A DNA stretch of 64,000 nt from Bacillota bacterium (lineage in GTDB: Bacteria; Bacillota; Clostridia; Tissierellales; Sedimentibacteraceae). Numbering within the stretch: position 1 is the first letter of the stretch; the number at the start of each line of letters is the position of its first letter. The notes under the pieces are model-generated. The model was given only the letters and a program-made list of their open reading frames with translations, did no database searches and had not been told where the DNA came from. This document shows, one piece after another, positions 17,577 through 26,410 of this stretch. A program made the translations under genes and the position numbers. The DNA lies in assembly GCA_023453025.1 (NCBI GenBank), contig JAEXUD010000037.1:1-64000 (forward strand). Direction: 5' to 3'.

Positions 17577-18527
17577 ATGAGAACTAAAGTAACCGAGCTT
17601 TTAAATATTACATATCCCATATTGCAAGGTGCCATGGCCTGGGTATCCGAAGCAAGACTGGCTTCGGCCGTATCAAATGCCGGAGGAGCAGGAATTATCG
17701 CCACCGGAGGAAGAGAAGCTAAGTGGGTTAAGGAGCAGATAGATTCAGCAAAGTCCTTGACCGGCAAGCCCTTCGGTGTAAATATTGTACTCATGGATAA
17801 AAACAAGGATGAAATAATAGATATAGTATGTAAAGAAAAGGTAGCATTTGTTACTTTGGGAGCAGGAAACCCGGTTCCATATTTTGAAAAGCTGAAACAA
17901 GCCGGAATAAAAGTAATTTCTGTTGTGCCAAACCTTAAACTGGCTAAAAGAGTAGAAGAAAAAGGAGCCGATGCTTTAATAATTGAAGGAATGGAAGCAG
18001 GAGGCCACATAGGTAAATTAACTACCATGGCTTTAATGACTCAGGTTATTCCTGAAATAAAAATACCTGTTATTGCCGCAGGAGGTTTTTCAGACGGCAG
18101 GGGTCTTGCAGCGGCATTAGTTATGGGTGCTTCAGGAATTCAGGTGGGTACAAGATTTTATGCATCCAGGGAGTGTACTGCTCATGACAATGCTAAAAAT
18201 GCTATAATTAATGCAGGGGATACGGACACTGAAATTACAGGGTATCTCCATGGTCATGAAGTCAGAGGCCTGAAAAATAAGATGACAGACAAGTATGTTA
18301 TGTTAGAAAAGGAAAATGCTCCATATGAACAGCTGCACGATTTAGTTGTCGGAACAAGCAAAAAAGCTCCTGTTGACGGGGATGTCGAGTGGGGGTTGGT
18401 TCAGGCAGGTCAGAGCTTGTCTGTTATCAAATCAATTGAAAGCTGTGAACACATCATACAAAGCATGGTCGAAGAAGCAGGAAAAGCTGTTGAAAATGCA
18501 TTATCCAATACCGGTATTTTGCAGTAG
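17577..18527 (+). CDS. FMN-dependent enoyl-ACP reductase II (FabK) or nitronate monooxygenase
   Basis: A 316-residue TIM-barrel flavoprotein of the 2-nitropropane dioxygenase/FabK family. The N-terminal LLNITYPILQGAMAWVSEARLASAVSNAGG is the family hallmark, followed by GKPFGVNIVL, the FMN-phosphate segments IEGMEAGGHIG (with the His typical of the family) and AAGGFSDGRG, then GASGIQVGTRF. Both FabK (last step of fatty acid elongation) and nitronate monooxygenases fit. The total length and the GHxG context favour FabK-like enzymes, but no fab genes adjoin, so the reaction is left open. Start ATG 17577 is 5 nt after GGAGG; an upstream ATG at 17565 overlaps that site. The gene is monocistronic. 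Confidence 0.82.
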   Translation: MRTKVTELLNITYPILQGAMAWVSEARLASAVSNAGGAGIIATGGREAKWVKEQIDSAKSLTGKPFGVNIVLMDKNKDEIIDIVCKEKVAFVTLGAGNPVPYFEKLKQAGIKVISVVPNLKLAKRVEEKGADALIIEGMEAGGHIGKLTTMALMTQVIPEIKIPVIAAGGFSDGRGLAAALVMGASGIQVGTRFYASRECTAHDNAKNAIINAGDTDTEITGYLHGHEVRGLKNKMTDKYVMLEKENAPYEQLHDLVVGTSKKAPVDGDVEWGLVQAGQSLSVIKSIESCEHIIQSMVEEAGKAVENALSNTGILQ

Positions 18528-18654
18528 ACACAGCTATGAGGAATATGATCAGCTTTATAGAGATTAATGTTTAACCTGACTTACCAAGGAATGTTCGATA
18601 TATAAAATACTCCTTCAATAGAACTATTCATTGCTTATTTACAATAGATATATC

Positions 18655-18681
18655 ACTCTTCAATACTTTGTTCATATATTA
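18655..18681 (+). promoter_or_regulatory. Possible sigma-K-type promoter for the DUF4397 gene
   Basis: AC at 18655-18656, 16-nt spacer, CATATATTA at 18673-18681, matching AC-N16-CATAnnnTA, 35 nt before the start codon. The geometry is the same as at dpaA. The surrounding DNA is very AT-rich, so a chance match is easier than at dpaA. Confidence 0.45.
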
Positions 18682-18715
18682 ATATTATATATTATATTAT
18701 GAAGGAGAGAATACT

Positions 18716-19354
18716 ATGTACTATAACCCATATACTAATATGTTAGCACGGTGTTATATGATGCAGCAAATGAGTAAAATAAGAGTTCTTCATGCAGTTC
18801 CTGATGCCCCTGCAGTGGACGTTTATGCTAATGATAACCTTATAGTTGAAAACCTGGCTTACAAAGAAATGTCACCATATTTACCAGTTTCAACTGGCAA
18901 TTATAATATTAAAGTTTATCCAACGGGAGAAACTACAAATCCGGTTATTGATTCAAGCGTTTATGTTCCTGAAAATTCTGTATATACCATAGCTGCTATT
19001 GGAGAATTGCCTGATATAAGCCTGTACCCAATTCAGGAACCGGCCTCAGTCAATAAAACAGGTATGTCCTGTGTAAGATTTATCCATCTATCACCGAATG
19101 CACCGCCTGTTGATATAAAATTACCTGATGATTCGGTTGTCTTTAGCAATGTTCCGTTTAAAAGTATAGCTAATTATACGTGTGTTCCTTCCGGAACATA
19201 CACGTTTAGGGTAAACCCGGCAAGAACAGATAATGTTGTTTTAACAGTTCCTGATGTTAAATTAAATCCAAATACTTTCTACACCGTATATGCGGTTGGC
19301 TTAGTTGGTGAAACCCCTGAATTAGAAGCGCTATTGGTAACTGACCTAAGCTGA
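18716..19354 (+). CDS. DUF4397 domain protein, candidate spore-surface protein
   Basis: A 212-residue protein made of two DUF4397 beta-sandwich repeats. The first starts near residue 23 with KIRVLHAVPDAPAVDVYAND, the second near residue 116 with CVRFIHLSPNAPPVDIKL; the shared pattern is xRxxHxxPxAPxVD. There is no signal peptide and no membrane helix, unusual since many DUF4397 proteins are exported. The N-terminus (MYYNPYTNMLARCYMMQQM) is rich in Tyr and Met, like many spore coat proteins. A sigma-K-like promoter precedes it. A mother-cell coat or exosporium role is inferred, not shown. Start ATG 18716 follows AAGGAGAG. Confidence 0.78.
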   Translation: MYYNPYTNMLARCYMMQQMSKIRVLHAVPDAPAVDVYANDNLIVENLAYKEMSPYLPVSTGNYNIKVYPTGETTNPVIDSSVYVPENSVYTIAAIGELPDISLYPIQEPASVNKTGMSCVRFIHLSPNAPPVDIKLPDDSVVFSNVPFKSIANYTCVPSGTYTFRVNPARTDNVVLTVPDVKLNPNTFYTVYAVGLVGETPELEALLVTDLS

Positions 19355-19358
19355 TCCT

Positions 19359-19393
19359 AAAAACTGCTTGAATTTAAATCGAGCAGTTTTTTT
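19359..19393 (+). terminator. Intrinsic terminator after the DUF4397 gene
   Basis: AAAAACTGCT and AGCAGTTTTT form a 10-bp stem with a 13-nt loop and continuing T residues. Confidence 0.82.
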
Positions 19394-19581
19394 AGTTCCC
19401 CAATTGCTGCAGGTTGGGTTATGGCATGTGACGGTTTATCAGACATATGACGATTAATTGGACACGCTCTGCCCAATTTTCATACACTTATTAGTTCTCT
19501 TTTTTTAGATATAATTTCTCCGAAATGCTGTCCGCAAAATATTTATACATTAAAGCGTAAAAAACAGAGCCTTAAAGAATG

Positions 19582-19610
19582 GCGACAAATTTTGCAAATT
19601 ATGGTATCAT
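19582..19610 (+). promoter_or_regulatory. Weak promoter candidate for the HEGGH protein gene
   Basis: GCGACA at 19582-19587, 17-nt spacer, TATCAT at 19605-19610. The -35 matches consensus at four of six positions. The rest of the 300-nt gap holds no gene; CATACACT at 19481 resembles a sigma-E -10 but lacks a -35. Confidence 0.35.
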
Positions 19611-19648
19611 ATTTGCTTCTGTTACTAAATAATCGAATGTTTTAACTG

Positions 19649-19668
19649 CATAGTCATTAGTGACTATG
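19649..19668. promoter_or_regulatory. Perfect inverted repeat in the leader of the HEGGH protein gene
   Basis: CATAGTCA and TGACTATG flank TTAG, ending 12 nt before the AAGGAG ribosome site. It could be an operator or an mRNA hairpin limiting translation. Confidence 0.5.
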
Positions 19669-19694
19669 ACACTATTATACAAGGAGTGATAAAA

Positions 19695-22600
19695 TTGAAA
19701 AAAACATCTCTACTATTTCTGGTGCTTTTTGGTATGGTACTGATCTTTTCCTCTGCGGTTCATAAGAGTACGGTGTTTGCGGAAGACAGCGATGCTGTTA
19801 CGGGAACCTATTCAAACCGGCAAATATCAGCTGAATCGGCTTCTGATAAAGGCCTTGAAGAAGATAATAATAAAGCCTTGGATATCAGCATTACAAGCTC
19901 CAGCGCCATTACTGCCACAAGCTCCAGCGCTATCATCGGCAATCTTGGTAAAGTCTCTTTAATCACGGGCAGTGAAATGGAAATTGAATTCGATGAAGAA
20001 GTATTAATCGATGCTGATGCGCAAGAAACTTTTACGATTAAAGTTAACGGAGAGCCGGTTGAGTGGGAATTCCTCTCTTATTTCAATTTTGGTCCCTATG
20101 AGGATAGGGGAGGGGTTGTCAATGTTCGCTTGAAAGAGCCGTTGGATGTTGGCAAGCCGCGTGTTCAAAGACGAGCAGTCACACTTTTTGCCAACACGCA
20201 AAATACAATAGGTGAAGCTGCCGCCGCAGGCATAACGGTTGAAGCAAATGATTCAGAGCCGAAAATTGCTGTTTTTGAGCCGTTCTACGAGGAAATTCAG
20301 TTGGGTCATATGTCGCAGATTGAGGCTTGGGGTGCGACCGGTTCAGGTAATAGTGCAACAAACGATTTCACGGGCGATATCGGCAAGCCGCTATATACTA
20401 CTGACTATTTAACAAAGCAGCTTGGTGAAGGCATTAACGGCATGGTTGGCCGTGCCGAATATTTAAATATACCCGCTGTTGACGCAGGTCTCCAGGCTCA
20501 TGTGGTCGGTTCGGACCAATCCGTTTATGAGGTTCCTGCGTACCGTGAGCTGTATAAACACGGCGTTACCGACGACACCTATACCCGCACACGTATAGAA
20601 GGTACTGCGGAAAAACCGATTATCATCACTACCGCCGACGAAGTTATGCGTCATGACAGCGATGCTAAGGCTGACAACGGTGTTGACCCGGCCAGACTCA
20701 GAAACAGTTATTTCGATTTTGGCGAAGATTTCTTTCGTATGTACTATCATTTCGGTGTAGAAGAGGGCAGCAAGCTTTTCCCCATCGGTCAATTCAACGA
20801 CTGGGATGAATACCGTTATGATGTGCATCTCGAAAGGGCTTACGATAAGGCAATGGCTGAGGGTAAGTGGGCAGGCACTATTATGGCTGAGAGTGTAGAA
20901 AATTATTACATATATGGTGCAATGATACATTTTGAAATGATACCTGAATCTTTGGACGGTTCATGGCAGTATGACAGATTTCCGGTAAATACCCGGGAAG
21001 AATTACATGATTACGATAATGATTTATACCGTGCATTGTGCGGCATACATGGCAGGTACCATTATTTTACCGGAACTCCGGAGCAAGCCGGAACATTTAC
21101 TGACGATACAATGAAAAACCGCCATCCCTGGTTCTGGCACAGCCAGACCGATAATTATCTTGCCGGCAGCAATGGTCAGTCTGAGGAGCGTGATGCTCTG
21201 GAAATAGAGTATGTACGTATTATTTCGGACAGACAAATTGAAGTAAAGTTTAACCGTGAGATAAACACCGTTGCTCCGGCAGCAACCGCAGGCAACTGGA
21301 AAGTCTATAAAGACGGAGAACAGCTTAACGGCGTTACCATAATAGGCGGTTATGCGTGGAGAACCATTACATTGCAGGTACCAAGGGGTGACGAAGCTCG
21401 TTTAGACAACGGAAATCCTTATGGCAGAGCATTTTCAGGCTTTACTCAGGCGGATATCGATGAGCGCAAAATAGACGCCGGCGGTTGGATAGCCAATGAT
21501 CAGCAGCCCGGAGAGTTCTCGCTTGAATATGGTCAGTTTGTAAGCCTTGAGGATGCTATAAGAGATTGGGGTGCAGGGGCCAGCGGCACAATAGAGGTAG
21601 AATACGTAGGCACAGACGATGTCAAAGACTGGGACGACAATGCACTGGAAAAAAACATTAAGCATGAAGCAGAATTCCTGCCCTATATCGGCAATGCCTA
21701 CCGCAGTCCGCTTACCGGATTTTATGTTTACTCCGATACAGTTGTTGATTTAGATACTATAAAAGCAGGTGCGCACATTTATGATACCCAATTGTCCAAT
21801 AATCAGACTATCACTTACCCGATGAGCGCCGGTGGGGAGGATTTTCCTGACGATCCCGCTGCTGTTGTAGATTCTGATACCCCTCATAATAGTTCTGACA
21901 GGAATTATGTTAACTCGCTGCCGGACAATTTTGGTACCAGGCCGATTGAATATGACAGAGTCGGTCAAAGAATAGCGGATGGTTCTGTACGCCTTAACGG
22001 CGGAATGCAGATTATCGGCGGATCGCATTTCGGTCATCATGCGGCAATGCAGCCTACTCACAGAAACCAGATAAACAGCGGCTTTCATGTCTGGCTTTAT
22101 GTTGAGGGCTGGGGCGGCACAACATTCCAGGCTGACGAAGTTCTGATACTCAAAGACACACAGCTGTCGAGATATAAAAATGAGAATCTCATATTCCATG
22201 AAGGCGGGCACGGTATTGACAGCTTTACTGGTCCCGGCAGCTATGCCGAATTCGTAAGATTTGACACTACAGCTGCTTGGGTAACTGCAGTTGACCCTGA
22301 AAACGGAAGAAGATGGTGGAACCAGTACAATACAGAGGGAGCTTATTTGCGCAACAGGGGCGAGCATGTTTCTACCGGATCCACATTCTGGGACGGGGCA
22401 ATGCGCGAATCGTTCCTGGGTATCAATGATGGAACATGGACACCTATTAACACACGTGAAGAGCTGTACCGTTACGACCCATACTCCTTTGAGGTGTTTA
22501 AGAGGATGTTTTTCAACGGAGAATTGGGGCTTTATTATCACGATGACCAGGGCAATCCGCATGTAGGCGATCCGGAATACAGAGTACTGCCGGAAGACTG

Positions 22601-23999
22601 GGAACTTCTGAGAGATCAATACCCGGCGGAATTCGGTCATTGGACCGGCGTGAACGACTTAATCGCATGGGGATGTACCATTCCCGAAATTGCGCGGGAT
22701 AACCCATATACCGGAGAGCACAATCCGTTGGTTAACTGGATATCCTGGAATACTCCAAATGTGTGGGATATAGGTTTGATAGAAGATCCTGCTGTTCCTA
22801 CTAACAAATTTGATTTCATAGGCCGCGATGCGTATTATCCTGCGGATCCGTCTCCGACTAAGAGTCAAACACACCCATTCTTCAGGGAAGGCGGTGTGCA
22901 GAAACCGGTGAGACCCGCCGAAATTGAAGCTCTTGCAATGCCGGTGGAATGCGAGATTGTAGATGGTTCTGTTACCATGCCCCGTCCTGTTCTGGTGCAG
23001 TTCAAATTGGTAAATTGCGATGATGAAATCACCAGTAACAATGTGCATACCAGTTTCGATTTGAAGGTAAACGGGCAACCGACACATTTCTACTTATGGG
23101 AATACAAGAAAGGTAAAGATGTTGACATGGTAACACTGCGATTGGAATGGCCTATAGAAGAGGACTCGGAGGTAGAGGTCGGCGTAAAAGTTACAAGCAT
23201 TGCGTCCAATCCGGCAATTCTTGGGTCGAGAGGCGGAACGAGCACAATAACGCTGACAGGCAAGAATCTTGTGGAAGGCATTATGATAATGGCTTTTGAC
23301 GAAGCCACAGCAACAAGCATAACCGGTATTGCCAATGGAAGCGATACAACTCAAGCCGTAACGATTACATTCCCGGCTAACACTTCCAAATCGGAAAAGA
23401 TATATACCGTAAAATATTCTTTGGACAGTGGTACTACCTGGGAAGGTGTCTCAACAGTCAAAGTGTCCGGCAGATCATCAGGCGGGGGTGGCGGCACCAA
23501 TTCGCAGCCTGCAATTGATATTAAGGACATTACTTACACGGTTATGCAGCCGTCAAAGCCTGCCGGAACACAGACAGGTGCTGTCAAGACCAACAATTTA
23601 TTGGTTTTAGAGGATGAAGAGTCAGAGTTTCCGGCCGTAAATATCGACAGCTATAATTGGCTGAAACTGCGTGATCTGGCTATGCTGCTTATGGGAACAT
23701 CAAAACAGTTTTCTTTAAGCTATGATGCAGAAACAGGAACTGTTGATATAACCACAGGCGAGAGCTACACACCGCTGGGTGACGAGCTTGAAGATATGCT
23801 TACAGAACCGATAACAGCAATCGCATCGCTGCAGCAAATCAGAATTAACGGGCAGATTATTAATATTGCGGCGTATAACATGGATGGTTACAACTATTTC
23901 CGTCTGCGCGACATAGCGATTCTGCTGGACTTCGCTGTCAATTATGACGATGATACCCGCATTATCACTCTTAATTTAACCGAACCGTATACTGAATAA
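19695..23999 (+). CDS. Large exported protein with HEGGH zincin-like motif and copper-amine-oxidase N-like tail
   Basis: A 1434-residue secreted protein. The signal peptide spans residues 1-27 or so (KKTSLLFLVLFGMVLIFSS, cleavage after VFA). A Ser/Thr-rich linker follows, then a large domain I do not recognise. It contains FHEGGHGIDSF with HEGGH at 835-839, which fits the HExxH zinc-peptidase signature. An IPT/Ig-like module occupies about 1165-1265, then a Gly-rich linker (SSGGGGGT). The tail from about 1310 has two copper-amine-oxidase-N-like repeats (WLKLRDLAMLL and YFRLRDIAILL), common wall-associated modules in clostridia. Start TTG 19695 sits 8 nt after AGGAG. Peptidase activity is inferred from the motif alone; a third zinc ligand is not assigned. 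Confidence 0.75.
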   Translation: MKKTSLLFLVLFGMVLIFSSAVHKSTVFAEDSDAVTGTYSNRQISAESASDKGLEEDNNKALDISITSSSAITATSSSAIIGNLGKVSLITGSEMEIEFDEEVLIDADAQETFTIKVNGEPVEWEFLSYFNFGPYEDRGGVVNVRLKEPLDVGKPRVQRRAVTLFANTQNTIGEAAAAGITVEANDSEPKIAVFEPFYEEIQLGHMSQIEAWGATGSGNSATNDFTGDIGKPLYTTDYLTKQLGEGINGMVGRAEYLNIPAVDAGLQAHVVGSDQSVYEVPAYRELYKHGVTDDTYTRTRIEGTAEKPIIITTADEVMRHDSDAKADNGVDPARLRNSYFDFGEDFFRMYYHFGVEEGSKLFPIGQFNDWDEYRYDVHLERAYDKAMAEGKWAGTIMAESVENYYIYGAMIHFEMIPESLDGSWQYDRFPVNTREELHDYDNDLYRALCGIHGRYHYFTGTPEQAGTFTDDTMKNRHPWFWHSQTDNYLAGSNGQSEERDALEIEYVRIISDRQIEVKFNREINTVAPAATAGNWKVYKDGEQLNGVTIIGGYAWRTITLQVPRGDEARLDNGNPYGRAFSGFTQADIDERKIDAGGWIANDQQPGEFSLEYGQFVSLEDAIRDWGAGASGTIEVEYVGTDDVKDWDDNALEKNIKHEAEFLPYIGNAYRSPLTGFYVYSDTVVDLDTIKAGAHIYDTQLSNNQTITYPMSAGGEDFPDDPAAVVDSDTPHNSSDRNYVNSLPDNFGTRPIEYDRVGQRIADGSVRLNGGMQIIGGSHFGHHAAMQPTHRNQINSGFHVWLYVEGWGGTTFQADEVLILKDTQLSRYKNENLIFHEGGHGIDSFTGPGSYAEFVRFDTTAAWVTAVDPENGRRWWNQYNTEGAYLRNRGEHVSTGSTFWDGAMRESFLGINDGTWTPINTREELYRYDPYSFEVFKRMFFNGELGLYYHDDQGNPHVGDPEYRVLPEDWELLRDQYPAEFGHWTGVNDLIAWGCTIPEIARDNPYTGEHNPLVNWISWNTPNVWDIGLIEDPAVPTNKFDFIGRDAYYPADPSPTKSQTHPFFREGGVQKPVRPAEIEALAMPVECEIVDGSVTMPRPVLVQFKLVNCDDEITSNNVHTSFDLKVNGQPTHFYLWEYKKGKDVDMVTLRLEWPIEEDSEVEVGVKVTSIASNPAILGSRGGTSTITLTGKNLVEGIMIMAFDEATATSITGIANGSDTTQAVTITFPANTSKSEKIYTVKYSLDSGTTWEGVSTVKVSGRSSGGGGGTNSQPAIDIKDITYTVMQPSKPAGTQTGAVKTNNLLVLEDEESEFPAVNIDSYNWLKLRDLAMLLMGTSKQFSLSYDAETGTVDITTGESYTPLGDELEDMLTEPITAIASLQQIRINGQIINIAAYNMDGYNYFRLRDIAILLDFAVNYDDDTRIITLNLTEPYTE

Positions 24000-24008
24000 A
24001 TAACAAGT

Positions 24009-24085
24009 CAATTTATATGAATTTTAAGGACATGAAGTAAAGCATTCATGTTCTTTTTTTTATGGGAAAGGATATTGTTATAATT
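24009..24085 (+). repeat. Intergenic terminator-containing repeat, copy C
   Basis: Counterpart of 17410-17485, with matching sequence on both sides of the hairpin. Confidence 0.5.
24026..24061 (+). terminator. Terminator after the HEGGH protein gene (ACATGA-type)
   Basis: AAGGACATGA and TCATGTTCTT form a 10-bp stem (one G-T pair) followed by eight or more T residues. Confidence 0.82.
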
Positions 24086-24165
24086 AATGAAAAAATGTAA
24101 AAATAGATAATTTATCTAAATATTTAGCGGCATGTAGAATGAAATTTTTCATTATAAGCAAACGA

Positions 24166-24194
24166 TTGACGAATGTTTTTATAAATGATAAAAT
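24166..24194 (+). promoter_or_regulatory. Sigma-A promoter for the RpiR regulator gene
   Basis: TTGACG at 24166-24171, 17-nt spacer, TAAAAT at 24189-24194. An alternative start at 24185 would lie inside this promoter, supporting the start at 24266. Confidence 0.6.
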
Positions 24195-24265
24195 ATTTCA
24201 AATATCATACTTTTAGCAAGTTATTCATAATCAAACAATTACTTATATCAAATAAGGAGTTTAAA

Positions 24266-25135
24266 ATGAATTACGAAGAAGAAAAAAAACTAGTCAAAAA
24301 TGCTTTGCATAAGGTCATAAACACGGAGAAATCAGGAGCTCAAATAATTGAATATATTCTTGATAAGTACCTTGAGATACCGTACATAAACTTTGCACAG
24401 TTTATGAAGGACCTGAATCTAAGTGAAAATGATGCAAACAAATTTTTAATATCGAATGGTTATAAAGACTTTTTGCAGTTTCAGCACAATTTTTCAGAAT
24501 TAATAATCAGCCTGATACCTAAAAGCGAATCTGTTTCCTGCCTCTCAGGCATTTTGACAGAATCAGACATCAAAAATATATTTACTTCAGTGGCAGATGC
24601 GGAGGCTTATAACATGAGCAATTTACTTGCTTCAATTGAAGTAGACAAATTTTCATCTTTGATTCATGATATTCTAAATTCTCCCGAAGTGATTATAATC
24701 GGAACAAGGGCATCCATTACGCTTGCACAGTACGCTTCATATATGCTGAATAAAATAGGCATTAATGTCAAAAAAATTACTTCGGCAGACACAAGCTCAT
24801 TTGACAATATTCAAAATTTCGACAGGTCTTCATTGGTAATCGCTTTTGGGTTTAAAAGGTATCCCAAGGAAACCATTAAACTCCTGAACTATTTTAGCAG
24901 AAAGAATTTCAAAATCATATCAATTACAGACAATTCAAGCTCTCCATTGTGTAATTTTTCAAGCTATTCAATTTATATACAGGCCTATTCACTGGCATAT
25001 ACAGATTCCTTTGTCAATGGAATGGTTCTCATAAACGCTCTGGCATTAACTATAGGCAAAATAGATAACAAAAAAGTTGTAAAAAGACTTAACGATTTCG
25101 AAGAGACGGCAAGAAGCTTAGAATATTATTTTTAA
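24266..25135 (+). CDS. MurR/RpiR-family transcriptional regulator (HTH + SIS)
   Basis: A 289-residue regulator. The N-terminal 80 residues fit the RpiR helix-turn-helix domain (FAQFMKDLNLSENDANKFLISNGYKDFLQFQ). Residues about 125-260 are a SIS phosphosugar-binding fold (VIIIGTRASITLAQYASYMLNKIGI, later VIAFGFKRYPKETIKLL). RpiR proteins usually sense phosphosugars, but amino-acid-linked members exist. Start ATG 24266 follows AAGGAG. The sigma-54 activator gene begins 12 nt after the stop, so the two regulators are co-transcribed and probably both control the downstream dehydrogenase/carrier operon. Confidence 0.82.
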   Translation: MNYEEEKKLVKNALHKVINTEKSGAQIIEYILDKYLEIPYINFAQFMKDLNLSENDANKFLISNGYKDFLQFQHNFSELIISLIPKSESVSCLSGILTESDIKNIFTSVADAEAYNMSNLLASIEVDKFSSLIHDILNSPEVIIIGTRASITLAQYASYMLNKIGINVKKITSADTSSFDNIQNFDRSSLVIAFGFKRYPKETIKLLNYFSRKNFKIISITDNSSSPLCNFSSYSIYIQAYSLAYTDSFVNGMVLINALALTIGKIDNKKVVKRLNDFEETARSLEYYF

Positions 25136-25147
25136 CGGAGAAATCAT

Positions 25148-26212
25148 ATGAATATTATCAAGGAAATGTGTTCAACTGAAAACTCTTCTGTCACATTGAA
25201 AATACCTATAGAAAAATATAATTTTGACGGAATAGTCACATGCAATAAATCCATGCTGGAGCAAATCACTTTGTTGCAGAGAATTGCAAACAAGGATGCC
25301 AATATTCTGATAAACGGCGAGACGGGTACCGGAAAGGAAGTCTATGCCGAATATGTTCACAAAATCAGCAGCAGAAGCTCAAGCAGGTTTGTCAAACTGA
25401 ACTGTTCAACAATTCCCGATACCTTGTTCGAATCTGAAATGTTCGGATATATAAACGGAGCCTTTACAGGCGCCTCCAAATTCGGGAAAAAAGGTTTATT
25501 TGAACTGGCAGACAAAGGGACTATATTTCTGGATGAAATCGGAGAAATGCCACTGGAAACACAGTCAAAACTTTTAAGAGTTATACAGGAAAAATGCTTT
25601 ATCAAAATAGGAAGCGAGCATGAAATAAATGTGGATGTTAAAATAATATCTGCGACAAATAAGAATCTCAAAAAATTGGTAAGGGAAAATAAATTCCGGG
25701 AGGATTTATTTTACCGTCTGAATGTTTTTCCTATAAATCTTATACCGCTGCGAAACAGAAAAGAAGATATAGTGCTGCTTTCATTTTTCTTTTTGAATTC
25801 ATACAACATAAAATACGGTTACAACAAAAAATTTGACTGCAGGTCTTTAAATAACTTCATCGAATATGACTGGCCGGGAAATGTAAGAGAGCTGAAAAAT
25901 ACAATTGAGAGAGCATTGCTTTTGTCTATAGATGACATTATATTCAATGCAGATCCCGAACAAAGCAAAAATGAATTAAATGATGACGAATACAAAAGGA
26001 TAGATGACTCTCTTTCAAGTATCAGCCTGATTGCCAATGATGTACTCCTATCCGGCAAATCCTTAAAAGATTTAGTTGATGATTATGAAATAAGTTTGAT
26101 AAACTACTATATAGAAAAGGAAGGTTCTCTCAGAAATGCCGCAAAGACTCTGAGAACATCTCCCGCTACCTTGTCACGAAAGCTGTCCTTGTATAAGCTG
26201 AAGTCAAATTAA
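25148..26212 (+). CDS. Sigma-54-dependent transcriptional activator (AAA+)
   Basis: A 354-residue enhancer-binding protein without a PAS, GAF or receiver domain. After about 25 residues the AAA+ core begins: Walker A GETGTGKE (near 58-65), the sigma-54-contacting GAFTGA loop (about 102-107), Walker B IFLDEIGEM, and the WPGNVRELKN arginine/sensor segment. A C-terminal Fis-type helix-turn-helix (GSLRNAAKTLRTSPATLSRKL) ends the protein. With no sensory domain, control may come from the co-transcribed RpiR protein. A -24/-12 promoter lies 142 nt downstream, in front of the dehydrogenase-like gene, its likely target. Start ATG 25148 follows GGAG. Confidence 0.93.
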   Translation: MNIIKEMCSTENSSVTLKIPIEKYNFDGIVTCNKSMLEQITLLQRIANKDANILINGETGTGKEVYAEYVHKISSRSSSRFVKLNCSTIPDTLFESEMFGYINGAFTGASKFGKKGLFELADKGTIFLDEIGEMPLETQSKLLRVIQEKCFIKIGSEHEINVDVKIISATNKNLKKLVRENKFREDLFYRLNVFPINLIPLRNRKEDIVLLSFFFLNSYNIKYGYNKKFDCRSLNNFIEYDWPGNVRELKNTIERALLLSIDDIIFNADPEQSKNELNDDEYKRIDDSLSSISLIANDVLLSGKSLKDLVDDYEISLINYYIEKEGSLRNAAKTLRTSPATLSRKLSLYKLKSN

Positions 26213-26242
26213 TTTTAATATTGTTTTATTTATGGAACAGAG

Positions 26243-26270
26243 CACTGTTTTAATTTTAAAACAGTGTTTT
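26243..26270 (+). terminator. Hairpin/palindrome after the sigma-54 activator; terminator or enhancer site
   Basis: CACTGTTTT and AAAACAGTG form a perfect 9-bp inverted repeat with loop AATTTT followed by TTTTAT. It can terminate the regulator operon, and as DNA it is a symmetrical site 88 bp upstream of the -24 element, a usual enhancer distance. Both roles are possible. Confidence 0.6.
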
Positions 26271-26353
26271 ATATTTGTAATGACATTATGTCTAAATGAT
26301 ATAATAAACCTCCAAAAATCAAGCAAATTCTATATTTTTAAACTTGAAAAAGG

Positions 26354-26369
26354 TGGCATGGATATTGCT
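26354..26369 (+). promoter_or_regulatory. Sigma-54 (-24/-12) promoter
   Basis: TGGCATG, four nucleotides, TTGCT: the GG and GC pairs are exactly 12 nt apart, matching TGGCACG-N4-TTGCW except for one base. It lies 41 nt before the start of the dehydrogenase-like gene and directly downstream of a sigma-54 activator gene. Confidence 0.8.
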
Positions 26370-26410
26370 TTGATATCCATGAGTTACTTACATCAAGAGG
26401 TGATAGAAAG

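Noticed and set aside
19481..19488. CATACACT as a sigma-E -10 element for the HEGGH protein gene
   Set aside because: No fitting -35 at 14-15 nt upstream and 200 nt from the gene.
21750..22640. 296-codon minus-strand frame inside the HEGGH protein gene
   Set aside because: Antisense shadow of a strongly supported gene; no ribosome site or recognisable domain.
24185..24265. Upstream extension of the RpiR protein by 27 residues
   Set aside because: The start would lie in the promoter -10 region; AAGGAG precedes ATG 24266.
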